64,000 bases of DNA from assembly GCA_011032825.1 (NCBI GenBank), contig JAADJZ010000004.1, positions 682,001 to 746,000 of the forward strand, in the 5' to 3' direction. How positions within the stretch are numbered: the first letter of the stretch is position 1; each line of letters opens with the position of its first letter. Below the pieces are notes generated by a model. The model did no database searches. It saw only the letters and a list, made by a program, of their open reading frames with translations, and had not been told where the DNA came from. Positions 56,957 to 64,000 of the stretch are shown here, piece by piece. This stretch comes from Massariosphaeria phaeospora. Taxonomy: Eukaryota; Ascomycota; Dothideomycetes; Pleosporales. The translations under genes were made by a program, and so were the position numbers.

Positions 56957-58433
56957 ATGCCGACCTATCGAGGTATAAACGTCGCGCTGCACTCCCAGTT
57001 CGACATCGAGACCCTGCCCGAGTACCTGCCGCAGCCCCAAGCCTACTACGCCGAACAAGGCACCACCGCGAAGGCGCCCGCGCTGATCGACGACGGCAGC
57101 TCGACATGCTGCGTCTATGTGCCTGTACTACCCGGGAGCCAGTTCTGGATTGGCTACTCCGTGTCGCCGCCCGTACCCGCAGACCAGCAATTCCTCTTCA
57201 AGCTGTTCATCAATGGCGCCCACATTGTGAGCTGGTCGACTGGCAAGGACGAGGGCTGGAAAGGAAAGACCATGTTTGCATTGTACGAGAGAGAAGAGGG
57301 CGGGAAGAAACGGATGGAGAGGCGTGTGCTGTGCTTCACGCCGTCGAACAGGAAAAACGGAGAGTGGAAAGACGTGCAGGATGCGTTTGATGAAGACGCC
57401 CGCGTGGAAATCCGGGTACATCGCGCGCATGGCAGGAGACGGGTGGCGAGGCAGGCCGAAGAGTTTGCGCGCTCGTCGCATGCCCAGAACGGGAGGGGGA
57501 TAAAGTGAGTTGCGCTGTCTTTCTTACCTTCTGTATGATGCCGCAAAAAGGGAACTGGTCCCAAGAACCAGCCAGATTACGAAAATGGGTACCTTTGACT
57601 ACAACAGACCTCATGCTGCAAAACGCTTGCCCTCCGGCCTTTGGATTCAGCTGACAAGCCGCAGTCTGATCAACGCCGGCCGTGCAGGCGCAGAGCACCC
57701 AAAGCGTTTCTACAAATTCGCGCTCATTGACCCTATCGATCAGCCTTTTGCAACGTTTCGATACTACTACCGAACCTGGGAGCAGATCCGCTATCTAGGC
57801 CTACTTGGACGGGAGGCGGGTGTATCCGAGGACGTTTCTGAGATCATGTCTGTGATCGAGCCAGAGGGCGCTGACACACCAGACCTGGAGAAGGTGGCCA
57901 AGGCTGATGCATCCAGGAATGAAGAGGAATCGCGAGTAAAGAAGCCGGACAGTAACGCTGTTGATGGGTCGGAGGCACAAACCTGCGCTCCCAGTGATGA
58001 CTCGGTGATAGATGAAGGCATCTTTGACGGACCTTCCGATAAGCAGGCACACCTACGGTACAGCTGCGTCCGCACACCTCCTCACCTCTACCGTCTCTCC
58101 ATCCCGCCATCCTGCAAGCTTGAGCCGCCAGAGCGCTCGTCCAGCCTGTACTCGAGGCCCCTGCCGAGTATTCCGCAAAAGTCAGACTCGACCTCATCGA
58201 CCAGCTATCGGCCGCATCCCGCATACCCAGTCGAGGACTGGCTCGAGAAGACTCCAAGTCCCGTCAAATCCGTCCGGGACAACATATCGACGCCGCCGCT
58301 CAAGAAATGTAGGGCGCTCTCGGCGACATCGCTGTTGAGCGCAGTGGCGCAGGTGTGGAAGCGACGGGGAACTCCAAGCGGAGAGTTCGCGAGCGAGGCA
58401 GGTAGCCGAAATACGGTGCGGAGCGTCTCTTGA
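56957..58433 (+). CDS. uncharacterised ascomycete protein, two exons
   Basis: This encodes a 476-residue protein of a family I recognise only as a conserved fungal hypothetical. Exon 1 is 56957-57504 and exon 2 is 57551-58433; the donor is GTGAGT, and the acceptor (AAAAAG at 57550) is poor but is the one that joins GRGIKELVPRTSQITKMGTF in frame. The N-terminal half is beta-rich: YRGINVALHSQFDIETLPEY, VYVPVLPGSQFWIGYSVSPP and FLFKLFINGAHIVSWSTGKD, then KGKTMFALYE and RVLCFTP. The second half begins LPSGLWIQLTSRSLINAGR with RFYKFALIDPIDQPFATFRY, then becomes acidic and Ser/Pro-rich, with a basic end. A role as an enzyme is not suggested. Its last codons lie in a segment duplicated downstream. 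Confidence 0.72.
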
Positions 58434-58780
58434 CGCGGGGAGGGGGGATGGCGAGATTAAGGCGCGTCTTGAAGGGTCAAGATGGTATGCGCCTTTTATC
58501 GATGAAAGCGCTATAAATTTGCAGAGTGTGCCAAAGGCTAGCAGGCCTGTCTGTCCAGAGCTCCCGTCAAACTCCTGCCATCAGTCTACTTCCGCCTATC
58601 TCTCCAGTTATCTAGCTGTTTCTCCCTCTGCAAGCGGTTGGCAGACACTGCAAGTTTATACGGTAGCCGGAACACGTTGCGGAGTGCCTTTTAACGCGGA
58701 GAGGGACGAAGGTTGATGGCGACGTCAAGGCGCGTTTCGAAGGGGCTAAGACGATATTGCTCTTTCTATCCATTGAGGCG
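58401..58780. repeat. diverged direct duplication (58401-58510 and 58662-58780)
   Basis: The two segments align along their length, sharing GGTAGCCG, TGCGGAG, ACGCGG, ATGGCGA and AAGGCGCGT in the same order. Identity is roughly three quarters by eye. The first copy contains the final codons and stop of the preceding gene; the second lies in the spacer. Many differences are transitions. Confidence 0.7.
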
Positions 58781-59111
58781 TTTGACGGTGGATTGAATTG
58801 GACGCAGGATTGTGCCGATGTGCAGTGAGCGTTGTGGTGGAAAGAACGATGGAGATGGCGATGCGTCCCAAAGGCGCTCGGAGGTTGCCTCGACCTCGAC
58901 CTCGGCAACCCGCCCCTTCACGTGCCCGTGCCCGTGTTTAGCGCTGCAGCTCCCCCGCATACACCCCCAGCTACCCCGGACCTGCCAGCTCCAGCTACAG
59001 CTACATTGTCGCTCCATATTCCCATACTGCAATCGCCGATTACCTTTCCTACCAGCCCAGAGTGACTTGCAAGCCTCTTGCGTGTTGCTGGACTCGACGT
59101 GTTGCTGAGCA

Positions 59112-61683
59112 ATGCGACCCTTCGCTTTCGTGCCCGGCGCGCTTTTGATGGGCGTGACGGGCGCGTCGACGCTCCGGCCGCCGGTACTGCCTCTTGTTGT
59201 GCGGAACCCGTATTTGAGTACTTGGTTGAATGCAAGGGAAGAGCCGTGGCAGAGGTGGCCGATGTTCTGGACGGGGAGTGAGGTTGGATTCAGTGTACTA
59301 GCTTCACTTCCGGACACGAGCCAAGTCTATCCGTTGCTGGGCCGGCCCCAGGACTCTTTACAGAGCGAGGCAGACGAGTAGGTACCTGCGATACCTCCCA
59401 GACCGCCAGAGCTAAGACCGGGTGAACAGCTACACCCTCTCCTATCCCATCTACAAGGGCGCAAAGTACGATGCCTCGACCACAAACCTCACATATTCTC
59501 TCCCGCCACCGAAGACGTTTTCCGGTGCCGATAGCCTCGAGATTACGCTCTCCTTTCTGTCTCCCGTCACGCCGACCTCGACTCTACGGCAGTCGATCCC
59601 CGCAGCGTACCTGACCGTATATGTTGAAGGCAGTTTTGACGTAAACATCTACATTGATGTCAACGGACAATGGGTCAGCGGGAACCGCACGAGCGTCATC
59701 GAGTGGGATCTTACCCAGCAGGAAGCCGTGGGCACGACCAAGCCGCTGAAGACGTGGAAGGTCAAGCGGCAATCGGAAGAGCTGTTCGCAGAGACTCTAG
59801 ACCAGGCAGAATGGGGACAGCTGCACTTCACAGGCCCGGCTGACGTCCACCATGAGAGTGGAACCTCGGCACTACTGCGCCAGCGCTTCTCACGCACTGG
59901 AACTCTGCAGAACGAGATCGACGGATCGTTTCGGCGTATCATGGATGAAGAACCCGTCTTCGCCTTCTCCAAAGCCTTCAACCTGGCGAACTCATCGACG
60001 AAAAGTGCTAGCGCCTTGTTCACTATCACCCATATTCAGGATCCAGTGGTGCAGTATGCTTCTGCTCGTGGTCTGACCTATATGCGACCACTATGGAAAA
60101 CTTGGTTTCCAGAAGATGACAACGTCGTTCAGTTCCATTACGGCGATTTTCAGAATGCCAACATCCTGGCCAGCAACTATTCCGAGCAACTCCGCATTGA
60201 TGCTTACAAGTCGGGTTCAACCAACTACGTAGACATTGTGGCTTTGTCTGCGCGTCAAGCCATGGGCGCCACCAGTTTCTCTGGAACCGAGGAGAACCCG
60301 CTGCTATTTCTCAAGGAGATCTCTTCCAATGGAAACAGCCAGACGGTCGATGTCATTTTTCCAGCATTCCCGTTCTTCCTGTACACCAACCCCAAGTGGC
60401 TTGCATATCTGCTCGAACCACTGATTGAGCATCAGTTGAGCGGACAGTATCCCAACAAATACTCTATGCATGATCTCGGGGCTCATTTCCCCAATCTCAC
60501 CGGCCACGCTGATGGGCGGGACGAGTACATGCCTGTGGAGGAGTGTGGTGACATGCTCATCATGGGGCTTGCTCTGGTCAACTCCTTGACTTACAGTGAC
60601 GATGCTGAAGCCGGCTCCATCTGGTCAACTGTAGAGGGCAATAAAGACTACAGCATACAGAACGAGAAGCCGTTCGCAATGAACAACTTAGGAACCCATG
60701 AAGGTATTGAGTTCATCGACGAGAGATGGGGCGGCGGCGCGAAAGGCGTCGATCAAGCTAGGAAGTGGTTGGACGGAAGCTATGACTTGTGGAAGCAGTG
60801 GACAGGCTATCTTGTTGAAGACAGTCTGGAGCCCCACAATCAACGTGAGATTCCCTTCGAGCAGATACCCGATTCTTAACTGACAGCCGCAGTTTCAACC
60901 GACGATTTCGCTGGGTGGCTAGCCCTGCAAACCAACCTCGCGCTCAAAGGCATCGTCGGAATCAAAGCCTTCAGCGAAATAGCCGATCTCCTCGACCGGC
61001 CTGGCGACGCCGAACACTACCGCAACATCTCCGAAACGTACATCTCCAAATGGCAAGACTTCGCTGTATCGCGCGACGGCACGCACACCAAACTCGCCTA
61101 CAACTGGTACGGCAGCTGGACGACGCTCTACTCGCTCTACGCCGACGCCGTCCTCTGCTTCCACCCCTCGCTCACAAACGAGTCCTCGTCGACCCTCCCA
61201 CCCTCCTCCTTCGCCCCCAGCAACCCCCAACCCCAGAAACCCCTCGCCCCACGCACCCACCCCAGCGGCCGCAACCCCATAACCAAAAACTTCATCCCAC
61301 ACCACATCTACACGCTGCAATCCGACTGGTACGCCACCGTGATGCAGAAATACGGCCTGCCCCTCGACAGCCGCCACCTGTACGCCAAGTCGGACTGGGA
61401 GTTCGAAGCCGCCGCCGTGGCGTCCAAGGCCGTGCGCAGCGACATCCTGGACCGCGTCGCGCTGTGGCTGAACGACACGGTTACCGATCGCCCGTTTACG
61501 GATCTGTATGTTACTGAGGGGGATGGCGGGTTTCCGAATCCGTACTTTTTTGCGAGGCCGGTGGTTGGCGCGCATTTTGCGTTTTTGACGTTGGAGAGGG
61601 CGTGTGGGGGGAGGGGGGGTGAGGGGAGGGCGTTTTTGGAGGGGGAGGATGGGGAGGAGGGGGAAGGGGAAGGGGAGGTTTGA
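59112..61683 (+). CDS. secreted GtaA-type glutaminase (DUF4965/DUF5127/DUF1793)
   Basis: This encodes an 823-residue protein resembling the Aspergillus GtaA glutaminase family, extracellular enzymes that release glutamate and ammonia from glutamine. Exons are 59112-59377, 59430-60844 and 60893-61683; introns are 52 and 48 bases and the frame is kept. The N-terminus MRPFAFVPGALLMGVTGAST is a signal peptide. Family marks are LPLVVRNPYLSTWLNA, RWPMFWTG, RPLWKTWFPEDDNV, GTEENPLLFLKEISSNG and DVIFPAFPFFLYTNP. Further on are HDLGAHFPNLTGHADG, MPVEECGDMLIMGLAL, STDDFAGWLALQTNLALKGI (formed across the second splice), YNWYGSWTTLYSLYADA and SKSDWEF-like KSDWEFEAA. Several N-glycosylation sequons occur. 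The extreme C-terminus is an unusual Gly/Glu-rich tail. Confidence 0.85.
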
Positions 61684-62190
61684 GTGAGGGGAGGTGGATT
61701 GAGGGCTGGCATGTCTGGGTGGAGTGATGGGTGTTTGTGTGCCTGCTTGAATTATGGGTTACGCGATCCATGCTATGGTCATGATTGTTCCGATCTGCGA
61801 CTGCATTGTTAGCATTTGGATTAGGTTAGGTTAAGTTCAACAACAACAACAACAATGCACCAGCACAAACTGGACACGGTCAAGTAGTACCTTGTTCAGA
61901 TCCCACCCCGGCAAAGACAGCAAGGTGAGTAAGCACGTTATGTGAACATGTTGAACCAGTCTCTTATATGTATGTACTGTCCAAGTCTATCTATGAACTC
62001 GCGTAGTATACGCGTACAAAGAAAAAAACAGAAAAAGAAAAAACAAAAGAGCTATAGCTCCAAGCCAACGCTAAAAACAGGTCGCTAACTCAGATCAGAT
62101 CAGATGCTGGAGCACTTCCACACATCCGCCCACACATCCCACAAACAAAAACAAAAATCATCGCTAAATCGCTAAAGCAAAAAGGGGCAG
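61684..62190. other. intergenic between convergent genes
   Basis: About 500 bases with an AACAACAACAAC tract near 61845 and an A-rich tract near 62030. No gene is visible. Confidence 0.5.
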
Positions 62191-62988
62191 CTACCGCACC
62201 GCACTGCACACCTGCTGCTCGCCCTCCTCCAAGCTCCGCACCACAAGAAAGCCCTGCGTGTACCACCGCGGATACCGCGTCACCGTCGTGACGGTCGGCG
62301 TAGGCGCCGGGCAAGGGAGGCGCGTTGGCTGCGGGTTAGCGATGGGGATGGGGTGGGTGCCGAAGAGGAGAAGGGCGGGGGAGGTGTTGATGTCGGCGTC
62401 AACCTCAGCGCCAGCATCAGTCTTGCGAGAGCGTGTCCGCGTCCGCTGCATCTCCTCCCTGCACTCTTCCAGCCAGTTCAAAAACTCCACATTCACCAAC
62501 TCGCCGCGAACCGAAGGTGTGCGTTTCCGTCTGTTCTTGTTCTTGTTCCGAGTCTTGCGCGTGGTCGGCACAAACGTCCGCTGATTCGCATCCTTGTACA
62601 TGGCTAGCCAGTCCAGGAATGCGGCGTTGTCGACGTACATGTCGGTGCCGGCGTTTTGGTCTTCGGGCGCGAACCATTCTTCGCCGGTGGCGTAGTAGTC
62701 GCCGTTGGGATCGTCGGGGTCGGAGGGGTTGTCGGGGTTGTCGGGGTTGGAGGAGGGGTTCTTGAGCATGGCATACCAGGCGGCGAAATCCTCGGCTGTG
62801 TAGTCGTCGGATGGGACGCCCGGTTGGTCGCCGCTGGGCGGGTCGGGACGTTGGTCGAGGGGCGGGATGTAGGGGATGGGCTGTGGGGGAGGGAGTTAGT
62901 GGGGGTGTTCGGACGGGTGTTTAAAGTTACCTTGGGGGAAAAGGGAAGATGCTGCTGCTTGCGAGGGGGGTTGGGGGAGAGCGAGATG
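62191..62988 (-). CDS. 3' part of an unrecognised multi-exon gene
   Basis: The last exon is 62880-62191 (230 codons) and the one before it is 62988-62931; the 50-base intron starts GTAACT, has a CTAAC branch and ends CCCACAG, joining HLPFSPKPIPYIPPLDQRPD in frame. A further CTACTAACCCCCCAG acceptor at 62989 shows that an upstream exon exists, but its start could not be fixed among the proline-rich frames of 63.0-63.6 kb. The visible part has two similar short motifs, DDYTAEDFAAWYAML and VDNAAFLDWLAMYKDANQR, and a third, VNVEFLNWLEECREEMQR, separated by Asn/Asp/Pro-rich linkers and a basic KNKNRRKR stretch. I do not recognise the product. Confidence 0.5.
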
Positions 62989-64000
62989 CTGGGGGGTTAG
63001 TAGTAGAGGGAGGTTTGATGGGACTTGGGGACCGAGTGGAACTTGGGATGGGCTTGGATAGGTGGCGTCCGGTCCGGTCTGGGTCCGGTGTGGGAAGATG
63101 CTGGTCCGTGGGGTCCTGGGGTCCGGAATCCGGGGTCCGGGAATGGGTGGTGTGGTGTCGGAATGGGGCATGAAGGTTGGAGGGGGTGAAGAGAGAAGGG
63201 CCATGGGGAGAGCGCCGAATAGGAGACAAGCTGTAGGTGTAGGTGTAGCGCGTCCAACGTAGGATGATCTGGCTGGGAAGATGTGCGATCCGGTAGATGT
63301 TTTCGTGGACGGACATGCGGACAGGCGGTGACGGACGGAGCGTGGGTGAAGAAGTTGACATCCGGACATTGGTGGGGTGTGGTATGCGTGGTGTCTCCTG
63401 AGGTTGGTCAAGGGCGTACTCCATGGATGCTGGCCACCACTTTTAACTAGGCACCGCTGGCACTGGTGTGTTAGTTCTCGTCGTGGCGTCGTGTCGAAGA
63501 TGGATTGGGGCTTACGCTGGATTCTCATGATAGTCTCTCGGCTTCCGTTCTCGCTCGACAAGGCGGTGGACCGTCACTGGTGGTCTTCCCATGGCCATAG
63601 TCGTGGTCGTATCTGCTCTTTCATCTGGCATCGACGTCGTTCATCGTAGGTTGTCGGCGCCTCGGATTGGTGTTGAGTCCCTAATCGTGCCAGCTACTGG
63701 TGCCGTGTCGGAGAGGTGTGTGTTGGAGGAGTGTATAGCGGGGGCATGGAACGGAAGGAGTGGCTAGCAGTGCAGTGGTGTCGGCAGGGGTTGGGGGCAT
63801 GGAGTAGTGATGTGGGTACACCCCGAGGCGAGTGAGTGGTTGGGGTGGTGCAGTGACTAGCATGATGTGATGGGAGACGTGGCCTCGGGATGTAGAATCT
63901 GCCGGAGTTGTATTCCTGAGGGTGACGGATTGGTGAGGGTGTGGTGGCTGCCGAGCTGGTGTCTGCCGGGTGTGCTGCAGTGCTGGAGTCGCATCATGGT
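62989..64000. other. right edge, unresolved upstream exons and promoter
   Basis: This probably contains the 5' exons and promoter of the minus-strand gene ending at 62191. Repeated GGTCCGG-like units occur at 63065-63145. No start codon or other gene can be assigned with confidence. Confidence 0.35.

Overview
This window is nuclear DNA from a filamentous ascomycete (Pezizomycotina, most likely a dothideomycete-type fungus). The evidence is short GT-AG introns of about 45-145 bases with CTNAC-type branch sites, Kozak-like starts, long microsatellite-rich spacers, and proteins typical of that group (HET domain, DUF7704, Mid2-like, GtaA-type glutaminase, long-tailed glycogenin). I see no operons, phage, CRISPR arrays, rRNA or convincing tRNA. 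Exon joins were worked out by hand from splice signals and reading frame; product names rest on recognised motifs, not on database searches.

Left part (1-5.9 kb): a three-exon short-chain dehydrogenase, a 182-base inverted-repeat element that looks like a Tc1/mariner-type MITE, a HET-domain gene broken by one in-frame TAA, and a small TMEM205-like membrane protein. From 6.2 to 20.3 kb come two elongation-factor methyltransferase genes tail to tail (EFM7-like and EFM4-like), a small membrane protein, a DUF676-type serine hydrolase, a Mid2-like single-pass wall/membrane protein, a low-complexity protein, a 6-4 photolyase/cryptochrome and a possible decayed gene.

Middle (20.7-32.7 kb): glycogenin, a previously overlooked three-exon small gene, a DUG1-like dipeptidase with a possible alternative mitochondrial leader, MRPL20 (mL58), an XRCC2-like RAD51 paralogue sharing an 84-base promoter with a SOM1-like mitochondrial export gene, TAF8, and a four-exon COX9. 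Then a 5.2-kb gene-poor stretch leads to a 1534-residue Q-rich MED15-like coactivator, followed by another 2.7 kb of gene-poor DNA.

Right part (45-64 kb): a DUF7704 membrane protein, an F-box/WD40 protein, an NDUFAF5-like complex I assembly factor divergent from dynactin p62, a protein with three CCHC zinc knuckles, an uncharacterised ascomycete protein whose 3' end is partly duplicated downstream, a secreted GtaA-type glutaminase, and the 3' portion of an unrecognised multi-exon gene.

Most genes are unrelated housekeeping genes. Mitochondrial functions recur (MRPL20, SOM1, COX9, NDUFAF5), and several genes sit in divergent pairs with short shared promoters. I found no obvious new multi-gene system. 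The most notable items are the nonsense-broken HET gene, the MITE with RIP-like differences between its ends, the EFM4/EFM7 pair, the XRCC2-like protein lacking a Walker A motif, and the zinc-knuckle protein.
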